DNA from: Brasenia schreberi
Lineage: Eukaryota > Streptophyta > Magnoliopsida > Nymphaeales > Cabombaceae
Assembly (NCBI GenBank): GCA_036023115.1
Contig: JAYKKT010000086.1
Location: forward strand, 18,398,501 to 18,462,500
DNA length: 64,000 nucleotides
Direction: 5' to 3'
Positions 12,505-22,899 of this stretch are shown piece after piece. The translations under genes and the position numbers were made by a program. Under the pieces are notes generated by a model. The model was given only the letters and a program-made list of their open reading frames with translations, did not search any database and was not told where the DNA came from. Each line of letters opens with the position of its first letter. Position 1 is the stretch's first letter.

Positions 12505-13899
12505 GGCCAGAAACTTGCAAAAAAAAATTTGGAAAAAAAATTTGTGCATATACAGGTCGTATCATACGATACGGTACCATAATGTATAATATGGCATGAT
12601 AACCTGTATCATACGATACAGGTTACCATACGGATAACACTGGTTGTTTGGTCCCTCTTCCGATACGGGACCCAATATGATTTTTAGAACATTGGGTGGA
12701 ACACTCTCATGACATCATGGTAAAAGCAAATGAAGACGAGCCAACTCCCATCTCTAATAAGCTTCTGCTAGCCTAAAGCTATCATACTCCAGCCAATCTT
12801 TACACGTATTTGCTTCCCTGTATGTATTTGATCAATTGGTACCTGCCAAGTCTTGCTGAAGTAGCTCTATTAATCTTCTTACTTCTCGAGCATGTGTATC
12901 ACCAAATTTTATATACCCCACCATCAGCAGTGAATCCATCTCCAGTGTTACTTGTCGATAGGCCCAGCTTCCGTGCTGGAGAGCAGCCACCCCTCAAGCC
13001 TCTGCCAGCTGTATGCTGCCTGTAAATTTTATATACCACAACATCCGAGTTAACCTTGAACACTGTTCAGATGGAGGGGGCCATCTAACCCAGTATATGC
13101 TGCAAAACTAATCATACATGAACTGTAATTTACCAAAAAAATAAAGTTTAAAATTTTAAATGCTTAGAGTGTGTGCTTCAGGAAGATGGAAGATCAATGA
13201 AATGACCCATACAGAATTAATTCATATATCAACAGCTAAACTTGTCTGCACCTGACCATGTGTCATATTTTTTATGTTTTTTTGTGATATTGCCATTAGT
13301 TTTAAATTCATTTTAAACTTGAAAATGGTTTTCATCATAAACGTTACAATTTTAGACCTTTCTGTCTTATTCTTCTGATGTCGTATTGGGCAGCTCCAAT
13401 CTGTTTCTAGCTCTTACATCTTTCTTCCAGGTGTCATGGATCTTGTTTCTGAAATCCTTTGACCTATGCCACGTGTCTTTTTCTGTCAATGTCACAATAG
13501 GTATATGACCACTATGCCAACTAATTTCAAGCGGAATGTGTTAGTTTTATCTGTTGGTAGTACTAATATTCAATATATTTGTTAGTTTATAACTTTATAT
13601 TGATCACCTAAACAATTAGAGTCCTTTGAAGAGCAAAGGATCAAAATACTTGAAGTGAGAATCAAAAGATTCAGTTAGACAACAATAATTCTTTCTAAGC
13701 AAATGGTATGATCATAAGCTGGAAAAAGCTAGAATAAAGATATAAGGGTCATGTGTTGAACAACAGAATAACAATATCTTGGAGCCCTAGCTCCATTAAA
13801 GGAGCCAAACATATCATATAATAAACAAAACAAGAATGTGCATGTAAAACGCTTCAAAACTCCAATTGTATCGCCTATGACTGGAAATCAGGTTCAGAC

Positions 13900-14017
13900 A
13901 CAACAACAACAACTACAACAACAACAACTAAGCCTTTTCCCATACTAGACGGGGTCGGCTACATGGATTCTTTGTTTCCACAGATCCCTATCGTGTGCCA
14001 TGTTAGCAGTTAACTCA
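13900..14017 (-). mobile_element. 118 bp 5'-truncated RTE LINE insertion
   Basis: Only the LINE tail is present (ACAACAAC...CTAAGCCTTTTCCC, then the GGGGTCGGCTACATGGATTC block). It is flanked by a perfect 17 bp target duplication GGAAATCAGGTTCAGAC at 13883-13899 and 14018-14034. The length and long TSD show real target-primed insertion with extreme 5' truncation. The sequence is nearly identical to the tails of the copies at 38640 and 45890, so it is probably recent. Confidence 0.93.
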
Positions 14018-15817
14018 GGAAATCAGGTTCAGACCAACATAAATTCAAGAAAGAAATATGGAAGAAATTCAAAGAATGCCTTGCAAAATACGAAAGAAAT
14101 TTTATGAATTTTCTTATCATGGGGAAATGACGTGTAGTTTCAGTTTCAGGTCTCTGTGAGTATGGGTAAAACTAAGTTTTCTTTCAATTAAATGCTATTG
14201 TGTTGTTGATTTGTGTAGTCTTGGATATTCCATGATGTAAGATTCCCAGGTTCTCTAGATTTTCTCACATATTGGTGTTTTAACAAACAACAGAAGGATA
14301 ACCAAAACAATGATTTTGAATTGCCAATCCAGTTGTTATCTTAGTTCAATCTCCAATATGTGTTTTAGGTTGTGCATGTAAGGTCATTTGTTCCATTTTT
14401 CCCTTTTGGTTGCTTTTCCTTTTTGTTGCTGATACTGCAGAGTAGGATACACGGACGAGTATTCAATTCTTGGCCTATTTGCAGAAAGCTAAAATCCTAG
14501 CCAGTTACTCAAAAGAAATCTTAGGTCACTGGTTAGATATCAGGCCATGCACATCTGATAGGTGTCTGCCTAACTGCATGTTGCTGCTTCAAAAGGGAAA
14601 GAATCGTTTTCCTTTCAGCTTCCATTCGCATGCAATGAGTTGAGATTGATCCTATTATACGTCATACGATGATTCGAGCATTTCAGCTGCAATAACCATA
14701 GCTATTATTATATCTGCTTGGTACAGCCTTTCATTCTTCCATGCTTGGTTCTTTTTTTCTTTGTAATGAACAAGAATTTTCATTATTAGTTAGAAGAAAT
14801 TGTGACAAACTTTTAGTGAAGCATGTTATATTGTCATATAATCATCCTAATATTGACCTGTGATAAGATGAAAAGCACCAAAGGTAAATATAAGCAGAGA
14901 GTGTGCTATCATAAATCATTGACAAGACTTTGATGCTTCCTCATTTCATACAGCACATATTGGTCCAGCATTTTATTTTGAACTTCTGGGGGCTGCACTC
15001 GACCATGCGATATTGGATACACTGTTCTCATGTGTCCATTCAGTTTCTGTAAGAGGTTATGATTTGGTAGGAAAAGTCTATATGCATGTCGAGCAGCACT
15101 ATGCCTGCATATAAGGAATCTGGAAAAGTATATAAGACAGGGTACTCCAACACATGCTGATTCAAGCAGTGTTGAATGTAGAAATTCTTTTAGGGTGAGG
15201 CAGATAGCCCATGGAGCTGTTTAGGGTGGGGCAAATAATGTATGTAGCTCATAAATCTAACTGTGTCAGAGCTTTTTGTTCTGATCTACTACTGGATCAA
15301 CTGTGATCCAATCTGTACTGTTTGTAGGGGCCAAAGTGATCTTAATTCACCTTATATTTTATGAGGCCGAAGTTGTCAGTAGTCGTACTTGTTAACTGTA
15401 CAATGTAAAACTTTTATGGCATCGGATCCATATTTATTAGTGGTACACCGCAATAGTTGCAAGGCATCTAATTGTATGTGGTCCATCTTTATAGTTTTTG
15501 CTACTAGAGGAGCATTTAGTGCACCATCGTTCTGATTCTTGTTACTGAGTTCACCTGGACAGCGTTGAGCATAATCAAGCAGTCCCCTTCATGGCGGACT
15601 CAGCAAGTATTCTGCCCTTTCGGGATTGCCTGATAGCTATTGGGTTGCAAGTATGCCTGCACACACTTAGTTTACACCTGAACACGTAGACAGTTGCACA
15701 TGTGCATGCACGCACATTTGGACAGAGGCATGACCACGATATGGAAGGTTTTGTCTTGAATTTTGGCTCAAGCATAGAAATACACATGATAGAGAATTCA
15801 TGTCTTTGTCTTAACAG

Positions 15818-15992
15818 AATCAGCTGCGGTCATGAAGAAGAACGTGCAAGCCGGAAAGTGTATAGAGGATGCTACCGCTCTCCAGCCTGCAGGGGTTGCA
15901 CATCTTGTGTTTGTTTTGGGTGTGAAATTTGTCGATTCTCGGACTGCAGCTGCCAGACCTGCGTTGATTTCACTTTGAATTCAAAAGCTTAG
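15818..15992 (+). CDS. ULT1-like: ULTRAPETALA-like protein, terminal exon
   Basis: The last exon starts after CTTAACAG. It completes the AG/A Arg codon of the exon ending at 455 and gives R-ISCGHEEERASRKVYRGC, then the Cys-rich C-terminal domain (CRGCTSCVCFGCEICRFSDC and CQTCVDF), and stops at TAG 15990-15992. This is the B-box-like C-terminus of ULT1/ULT2, which mediates protein contacts in the family (family knowledge). The open frame that extends upstream to 15702 is intron. Both splice junctions fit GT-AG and the phases agree (phase 2), so the two exons belong to one gene despite 15 kb between them. Confidence 0.93.
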
Positions 15993-17773
15993 ATCTCCAC
16001 TTAATCTGGAACTTAAGTGATAGCGCGTCCATTTTGCTTCGATCCCCATTTTTCTTCCTCAGCTTCACGTTCATTTGGATCAATCCAAGGTGGTTATAGC
16101 CATCATTTTTGTGGGCGTCATCTTTTGCAGATAAAACTGTAAATGTGGGCCTAATTCAATTTCATTGAATAGTGAACTGATAACATTGTAGCTGTTGCAT
16201 TTCCAGCTACTTCATTTGATATTCTTTGCGAGTTTGTTTCAAATATTTTACTATTATCTCACCCTTTTGTGAATGCACAAATGTGAGTCGCATCATACAC
16301 AATTCACATCAGTACCTTTTGGAATGTATTTCTTCTAGGTAAAATTGTCAAATGCAAGAAACATTGAGACCTCTTTGTCCTCCATAGATCTTGTGCTCAC
16401 ATGTAGATCAAGTTGAGCTCTTGTACACAGATTCAGTACATATTCATATGGCTAATTTCTCTCTCAAACCTTTGAAGGAGAAAACTATTGGACCTTTGCA
16501 TGCTAATTTAATGATCTATCTAGAGTTTATGGTTACACTGGATTTATGGCAGTGTGTCAAATGTTGCTTTATAGCGTATGAATTTATTAATGCTACTTGA
16601 ATGCTGTGACCATCTTCTGGAGCTTCTGAAAACGTTGAGTTAAAGGAATGCGAGTTCAGGTCTGATTCTTCGTTGCCAAATAAATGTTGGTCATTAAGAT
16701 TGGCTATGGTTGCTAACTTTGCCTTGTCATCCATGAGCGGGCATTCCACGTTTACTTACAACCTATGCTACTAAATATAAAACTTAGTGCGGTATTTTCT
16801 TCCCCTCAAGGCAACTTACTTGGGGTATTTTCATGTAATAAGAATTCGCTTCCCTTTTCAGGTTTTTAATGTCATGTTATAGTTACTTGTAAATCAACCG
16901 TACAAAGAACATTAATGAGGAGAACAGCAGCATGTGTTCAGGATCTTGAATGGGTACCTGAATTGATATTTGGATTATACAAGCTCAATCGTAACTTCAT
17001 TTCTCCCTTGTATTTGTGAATCAACCAATGAAGCATATTCAAGACGAACTGCTTGCTTATTATTTGTAGATAACATTGTATTGGCAAGTTAAGAAGAAGC
17101 TTGATTTGTGAACAAGAATCTTAGGATGAGATGCTTTTAATACACTTTTAAGTTTGATATTTGCCCCTCAAAATACTTCTAGATCTTGGTGTCAAGAGGG
17201 TCCGATAATTTAGGAAGGTCTTACGTACAATTAGAGATGCTAAGACAGGAAAGGTGTATCACTATTTAGAAACAAGTGCCGCGTTAAGAGGAATAGTGCG
17301 TGATGTATTGAGCCGGAAAGGCAATTTCATAAGTTTGCTGCTAAGTATTCTATAAGTTAACCTCAAGATCTAAATAGCTTTCCAGAATATCATGTGACTC
17401 AGGCTGTCCACTTAGAAGGAACGGTGCTGGAACTTGTGCCATCAACTCCACTTCTTTGGTATCTCCTCGCAACATCCAGGCCCACAAATCTTAACTAATT
17501 CGGACGTGTGGCCTCCAGGGACGGTTTGTGTGGTGCTAAACTCAAGCAGTACCAAAATTTTCAGGTTCCAGTTCCACTCGATAGTAATCAGGAAGAAAAT
17601 GAAGTTGAAACATAAAGAGGAGCTAGTGACCTTGATATAAAGCAGCTGGTAGATAATGTTTTTACATAGTTTCAACTTAATATTCATATTTCATGAATCC
17701 AAGTAAGATCTCACTCCCATGTCTAAGGGTGTGACTGTAGTGGTTTTTCACTGGGAACATCCTTTATTATACG

Positions 17774-17807
<34 letters not shown>

Positions 17808-17823
17808 TCTCTCTCTCTCTCTC
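17774..17823. repeat. (CT)n microsatellite
   Basis: About 50 bases of CT dinucleotide repeat with one CACT interruption, in intergenic DNA. Open frames across it that give alternating R/E residues are artefacts. Confidence 0.95.
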
Positions 17824-18389
17824 CAGCCATTTTCAAGTTCATACATCGCTTTTGGCTCCTTGTAGCTGTGCCTCTTGTCTGGTCTTGTATTAGTTCCTGC
17901 AGTTGTGGCCACTGGGCACTGTGTTGCCTTTGAGCAGTAGCAGTCGTTCCCGCACTGGCTCCTTTCTTGAACATCCTCGGGAGCACAGCTGTTTGGTTAT
18001 GTTCATGAGCCCGATACTTAGATGGCTACGTACGAGTTACTTAGTATTCTGTGATACAGTTTGTGGCGCCATGCTTGGTGCCATGATGCTCTATAGACAA
18101 GATGAACGACCTTTAAGGATGATATTAATCCCCAGAACGATCCAATCTTATATATTGTCTTTCCAAGTCCAAGCAGCTAAGTTGAGTTTAAATAGCATGT
18201 TACAAGACGCTTCACTTTATGTATCTTGTCCACCACTGACACTACTCACTCATGCTCTACTAATTCCTTTTGGAGACATGAGTATAATAATATTATCTTT
18301 TGTCTTTTTTAAAACTCTTAAAAATTTTAAATTATAGTCACCAAAAAACAATGAATGGGCACGTAAGAGGTGGCAAGATCCAGTTTTCC

Positions 18390-18430
<41 letters not shown>

Positions 18431-18431
18431 A
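18390..18431. repeat. (TA)n(TG)n compound microsatellite
   Basis: A TA run passes directly into a TG run. The shadow frames encode alternating I/Y and V/C and are not genes. Confidence 0.95.
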
Positions 18432-19237
18432 TTTTCAACTATCACTTTATATGCCCTGTTTTGATCTTCATAGGCAGATTCAATTCAAGTTCCTTCAAGT
18501 TAAGCAACTAAACACAAAATCAAGGCTCTTGCAGGTGAGAAGTTTCTGTGGGTTCTCTTATTGATGGGGTTCATGCAGTGCAGTGTGCGGCAAGTACCAT
18601 CCAGATAGCATTGGTTCTAGTAAATCCAATGATTATGGTCTAATTATCACTTAAACTAAGTCAGAACTAGGTTAGCAAGTGCCATCCAAATAGCAAACTC
18701 GGTTGAAGCCAACTTTTAAGACGACCATACTTACAACACACCAGGTTTAGAAAGGTAGGGAGCAGTACATATCAACTCGCCATATCATTGATTGTCATCC
18801 ACTGTACTACCTGCACAAGACCATATACATTGTCCACATAGAAACAAATAAATGGAAGCTACTGCAGCCTTCTCTTTAGACCAAGGCATTACAGCACAAA
18901 ACTAATACATCATTTGTTGCAGACAATCTCTTTGAATCAACGCGTAGCAGCACATAACTTACAGATTCTGATGTGAAACTGTTATAGCCAAAAACGAAAA
19001 TATGATGCAATGCGTGCATGTGTGTATATAGATACTTACATACATAGATATACTGATGTTGGAGGGGAAATATATTGCACGCCACTTGATATACACTACC
19101 TTGCACACAAAACCTTTGTTACTTGCAAAAGCTATCCACAATACATAGTTCCAATCCAAGTACACGTACTTAAATGTAATGTTACAACAGTATCTCAGAT
19201 GTATACTGTACTTGATTCAAGAAACTGGGAATGTGAT

Positions 19238-19629
19238 TCAAGATTTATAGGATGCCATGTCTATACTCCAGTGTTCTTTGGACTTCAAACTCTTGAAGGT
19301 CACCGTGTTGGACGGCTCCGAAAGTGGCTTTGTATGGGTAGGGGCAGCAAGTTGCTGAGAAACCGCACGCATTGTAGGTCGGGACTCGGGATTTGTGTGT
19401 ATGCACATGAGTGCAAGCTTTGCCGCAACAGCCACTTCCTCTGCATCATGGCCTTCCGGGAGAGGAATTTGTGCATCTAACACATCCCACAGTTTCAGAT
19501 CATGCTCTGGATCCTCCAACATAGATGATAGCAGTTCCCCAGGATGCTTCCCCATTAAGATTTCAAGAACTAGCACCCCAAAGCTGTAGACATCGCACTT
19601 CTCTGTCACTCTCATGGTGTATGCAAGCT
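19238..19629 (-). CDS. LRR receptor kinase, exon 2 (kinase C-lobe)
   Basis: This exon gives the end of the kinase domain. It completes the APE motif (G from exon 1 plus AG = Glu; [20 protein letters not shown]), then has the alphaH-alphaI region ([12 protein letters not shown]) and a short C-terminal tail, ending at TGA (19238-19240). The acceptor is TTTGCAG/AGCTTGC (AG at 19631-19630). Joined with exon 1 it makes 1081 residues, close to the roughly 1045 aa I recall for Arabidopsis MIK2. The open frame continues upstream into the AT repeat, which is intron. Confidence 0.92.
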
Positions 19630-19701
19630 CTGCAAAGTAGTCATGGTCATTAGGTAGAAAAGAAATTACATGGTAAATGATACTTCCAGTACGTATACAT
19701 A

Positions 19702-19762
<61 letters not shown>

Positions 19763-19912
19763 TATGTATATGTATTCATATATATACATACATATATGTA
19801 TGTATGTATGTATTATGTGTGTGTATGTGTGTGGTGTGTAATATTTTCTTAAAGATTCATCAAATTAGGCAATAAAGAGGGATGACAACAGATAAGAAAT
19901 GTCAGCACATGC
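19630..19912 (-). other. GC-AG intron of the LRR receptor kinase
   Basis: A 283 bp intron interrupts the APE codon in phase 1, a usual position for this clade. On the gene strand the donor reads CCTG/GCATGT and the acceptor TTTGCAG. The only donor that keeps frame is GC, one transition from a consensus GTATGT. The intron carries an (AT)n run. Confidence 0.8.
19706..19756. repeat. (AT)n microsatellite in the RLK intron
   Basis: About 50 bases of AT repeat, followed by imperfect ATAC/TATG tracts to about 19835. It is likely length-polymorphic and lies within the 283 bp intron. Confidence 0.95.
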
Positions 19913-22766
19913 CAGGTGCCATGTAGCCATGTGTTCCTGCAGGCCTCGTCCAGTTGGATGTATCCGGATTCAGTAATCTAGCGGTTCCAAAGTCGGAGAT
20001 ACATGCATCAAAATTTGGATGCAATAAGACATTCTTGCTGGAGATGTCGCGATGCACTATTGGAATTGAATGATCATGGTGCATGTAAGATAGAGCATTA
20101 GCCACACCGTTGATGATGTTTAACCTCTTTCCCCAGTCTAATTCTTCAATCTCAGGATTGCTTAGGATGCTTGCCAGGCTTCCTCTCTCTAGAAACTCAT
20201 ATACCAATAATGTGCACCCAACGTGCTGACAGAATCCATAGAGCTTGACTACATTCCGGTGCCGCACTTGGGTCAATGCTTCGATCTCATTTCTGAAGCC
20301 TGTGTCCTTCAATTCCTTGCCATCCGTCTGATCCAGCTTTTTTACCGCCACTACATGGCCTGAAGGAAGCTCAACTCTGTATACAGTACCATATCCTCCA
20401 GTAGCAACAATATATTTCGCATCAAAGTTCTTGGTAGCACTGATGATATCCTCATAAACTAGTTTACCATCATAATTCCACACAGAAAAAAGATTCCCAT
20501 GACTGGTTTCGGAGATGATCTTTTCACCTTCCTTTCTCTTTCTTGCTTCAAGGCAAACTCTAAAAATCAAAAAGATGATGCACAGAAGCAACAGTGCTGC
20601 AGCAATTGGAGCAACAATAAACACCCATGTTTTACTTTTCTTGTGTTTTTCCTGTTGGGTTGGAGAATTGCATGTTTGCAAGCCTTGTTTAGCCGCTCCA
20701 CATAAATCACGGTTCCCTGCATAGGACGTTGATGGAGCACGCAGAAATGCAGCACTGTTTGGAAGAGGTCCTGTGAGCCTATTATATGACAAATTGACCG
20801 ACAGCAAACTAATCATATCAGCCAAAGAAGATGGAATGACACCAGAAAGTTGATTGTGAGAGAGATTGAGATTCTCCAATTGCTTCAACTTCCCGAGTTG
20901 GCTCGGTATTTGGCCTGTGAGCTCATTGTAGCTAAGATCCACTAGAATCTGCAGATAACCCAAATTGCCTATCTCAAATGGGATTTCTTCACTAAGTTTG
21001 TTGTTGCTCAGCTTCAGCAAAATCAGTTTCTCAGCATTCCCGATTTGTTCCGGAATTCGTCCACTGAGATTATTTGATGATAAATCAAGCTGTTCTAGTA
21101 GGGTCAGCTTCCCAATCTCTGATGGTATACCACCTGAAAGGTGATTGTTGCTCATGTTCATCTTCAACAAGCGTGTTAGCTCCCCTATACTTGATGGAAT
21201 CTCCCCTGTTAGATTATTGCCAGAAAGATCCAACTGCCTCAATTGTGTGATTCGAGAGATGGCTTCGGGGATCTGTCCACTTATGCGGTTACTGGAGAAA
21301 TCCATAGTTTCAACATTGCGGCTTTCACCCCAGATCGTTGAGAGTTTACCAACAAGCTTATTGTTGTTGAGGTTAATGTAGGTCAGGTTGGGGTAAGTTC
21401 CAAATGCATCTGATATGTCACCAGTGAGTTGATTATTGTCTAATCTGACTTTAATCAAGCTTGTACAATTTCTCAGGCTTTCCGGCACTGGTCCTGTGAA
21501 CTTGTTTCCCATAGCAGCAAAGTATTGTAGTTTCTTACCCTTACATATTTGTGGTGGTAGAAGACCAGTGAAATTATTCATCGAAAGGTAGACACGAACG
21601 AGTTGTTTCAAATTGTTCATCTCTGGAGGTAGATCCCCATACAGGCCATTCACGTTAAGAGACAAGAAAAACAAATTGGTCAAGTTTCCTATAGAAGAGG
21701 GAATTGAACCAGGAAGAGTGTTAAAGGACAGATCGATTTCACGGAGCTTATTGAGCTTCCACAATTCTGGCGGGATCGATCCACTCAACTGATTAGCATG
21801 AAGGAACAAGGACCGCAAATTGGTCAGGTTTCCGATTTGAGGTGGGATTGGTCCGATAAGGTTGTTGGTATCAAGATCTAACATGGTGAGATTTCGAAGA
21901 TCTCCGATAGTCGGAGGAATCATTCCGGTGAGTTGGTTATCACTGATAGCCAAATACACGCAGTTGGACATGTCTCCAATTGATGAAGGAATAGAACCTG
22001 AAAGAGAATTGAGGGATATGTTCATGTATGCAAGGCTCTTAAGTTTTCCTATTTCTGGAGGTATAGGTCCATTCAAGCGATTCACATATAGGTACAGATA
22101 CTGAAGGTTTGAAAGGTTTCCTATTGAAGAAGGTATTGATCCAGTAAAGTTGTTGGTTGACAGATCCAAATAAGTGAGCTTCTCTAAACTTCCCAACTCA
22201 GCAGGGATCTCACCAGCTAGACGATTGCCGGAAAGGGTAAGATTGGTGAGTTTCTTCCAACTGGTGAAGAATTTCGAATTAAGATTCCCAGTAATTGAGT
22301 TGTCTGATATCCGGAGGTCAGAAAGCTCAGTAAGATTAGCCATAGTCTCCGGCAAGCCGCCTGAGAACTGATTTGTTGTCAAGTAAAGATAGGAGAGTTT
22401 CGACAGACTGCCTATCTCAGCAGGAATGGTTCCAGACAGAGCATTACCTGTGAGATCAAGATGTGTGAGACTGCTGAAGGCCGCAAAGTCGAAGCGATTC
22501 AGCTTGCCTTCGAGGCCGATATTCGTAAGATTTATCTTGACGATGCTCTTCATATTTGCACTGCAGCCTATCCCAACCCAGTTGCAGGGGCCATTGTTGC
22601 TAGAATTTAGCAAAGACCAAGAAGAATTCAATCGTTGGTGAGCTTGGAGGCTCTCCTTCCATTTGAGAAGAGCTTGTGTTTCTGCTTGTAAGGTCTCGGC
22701 TTCTGTATTTGCTGAATAAAGGCTCCATACAATGAACACAAGGGAGAACCACTGCTCTCTTCCCAT
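19913..22766 (-). CDS. LRR receptor-like kinase, MIK2 type, exon 1
   Basis: This exon encodes residues 1-951 of a plasma-membrane receptor kinase. Residues 1-23 form a signal peptide (WFSLVFIVWSLYSANTEA). The LRR N-terminal cap has ETQALLKWKESL and CNWVGIGC (about 29-68). More than 20 plant-type 24-residue LRRs with the IPxxIGxLxxL pattern span about 98-670. The outer cap has the CG...C pair (689-699). A transmembrane segment (FIVAPIAAALLLLCIIFLIF, about 716-735) is followed by a basic stop-transfer. The kinase has a Gly loop ATGGYG (788-793), the ATP Lys in VAVKKL (809), HRD (905-907) and DFG (925-927). The first loop Gly is Ala, but the other two remain. The architecture fits the MDIS1-interacting receptor kinase 2 group, known for peptide and immune or pollen-tube signalling; the ligand cannot be told from sequence. 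There is no frameshift or internal stop. The start is the first ATG before the signal peptide. Confidence 0.95.
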
Positions 22767-22832
22767 GGTTGTGGCTTCTTTGCTGGTTTTCGTTGATTTC
22801 TTTTATGAAGGTATAAAAGGGTCTTTGGCAGA

Positions 22833-22844
22833 GGTCAAAGTCAA
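22833..22844 (-). promoter_or_regulatory. Double W-box upstream of the LRR receptor kinase
   Basis: On the gene strand the sequence TTGACTTTGACC gives two adjacent TTGAC[C/T] cores, 67 to 78 bases upstream of the ATG at 22766. WRKY factors bind TTGAC[C/T] and paired copies are common in defence-gene promoters (established). The function here is inference, and it may fall in the 5' UTR. Confidence 0.45.
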
Positions 22845-22899
22845 TGACGCTTCTGTTTTTCGTCGAAAACACACGGATTCTTCTCTTCTTTCACACACA

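Larger units (their letters stand above)
8213..12642. mobile_element. Non-autonomous hAT family 2 derivative, copy 1 (invaded by family 2)
   Basis: The element has ends CAGTGTTATTCGACGCGTAT and, read in reverse, CAGTGTTATCCGTATGGTAA. A perfect 8 bp target duplication GTTGTTTG lies at 8205-8212 and 12643-12650. Its left 480 bases are the 3' end of a family 2 transposase gene in minus orientation (the DDPDY-type acidic tail, near 8500-8680). About 560 bases of unrelated filler (8700-9258) follow, then the right end (12505-12642). The same arrangement is found at 45381-49073. Without the inserted autonomous-type copy it is about 1.18 kb. Confidence 0.85.
1678..12694. mobile_element. Outer non-autonomous hAT (family 1) shell of the nest
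   Basis: The left end CAATGTTATAAATATCGTAT (1678) and the right end, read in reverse as CAATGTTCTAAAAATCATAT (ending 12694), are imperfect terminal inverted repeats of hAT family 1. They are flanked by near-identical 8 bp duplications, GATGGAAC (1670-1677) and GGTGGAAC (12695-12702). The element's own sequence is only the outer few hundred bases (1678-2021, part of 8090-8140, and 12651-12694). Everything between arrived later. It has no transposase, so it is a MITE-like derivative. The single mismatch in the TSD and the degraded ends suggest it is the oldest layer. The assignment rests on TIR and TSD matching across 11 kb and is an inference. Confidence 0.7.
456..15817 (+). other. ULT1-like: Giant intron (15.4 kb) of the ULTRAPETALA-like gene
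   Basis: The GT at 456-457 and the AG at 15816-15817 bound a 15,362 bp intron. About 11 kb (1678-12694) is a nest of transposons listed separately. One further 118 bp LINE tail lies at 13900-14017. In 456-1677, 12703-13899 and 14035-15817 I see only AT-rich non-coding DNA with no recognisable gene or repeat structure. Without the nest the intron would be about 4.2 kb. Both flanking exons keep frame and family conservation, so the intron is inferred to be spliced out. Confidence 0.85.
15993..19237. other. 3' flank of the ULT gene and intergenic DNA
   Basis: The ULT 3' UTR must begin here, but I cannot place its end. The RLK gene ends at 19238 from the other side, so the two genes are convergent. 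I see no convincing coding exon; the open frames are short and lack family similarity. Two microsatellites are listed separately. Confidence 0.6.

Noticed and set aside
15702..15817. Upstream extension of the terminal ULT exon frame
   Set aside because: It lacks ULT similarity, and CTTAACAG supplies the acceptor that restores the conserved reading.
16391..16600. 69-residue frame in the ULT 3' flank
   Set aside because: Overlapped by an equally open frame on the other strand and without similarity to known proteins.
17723..17986. Frame with an R/E-repeat over the CT microsatellite
   Set aside because: Low-complexity translation of (CT)n; nothing conserved.
18250..18564. Open frames across the TA/TG microsatellite encoding I/Y and V/C runs
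   Set aside because: They are products of the dinucleotide repeat, with no family similarity or splice support.
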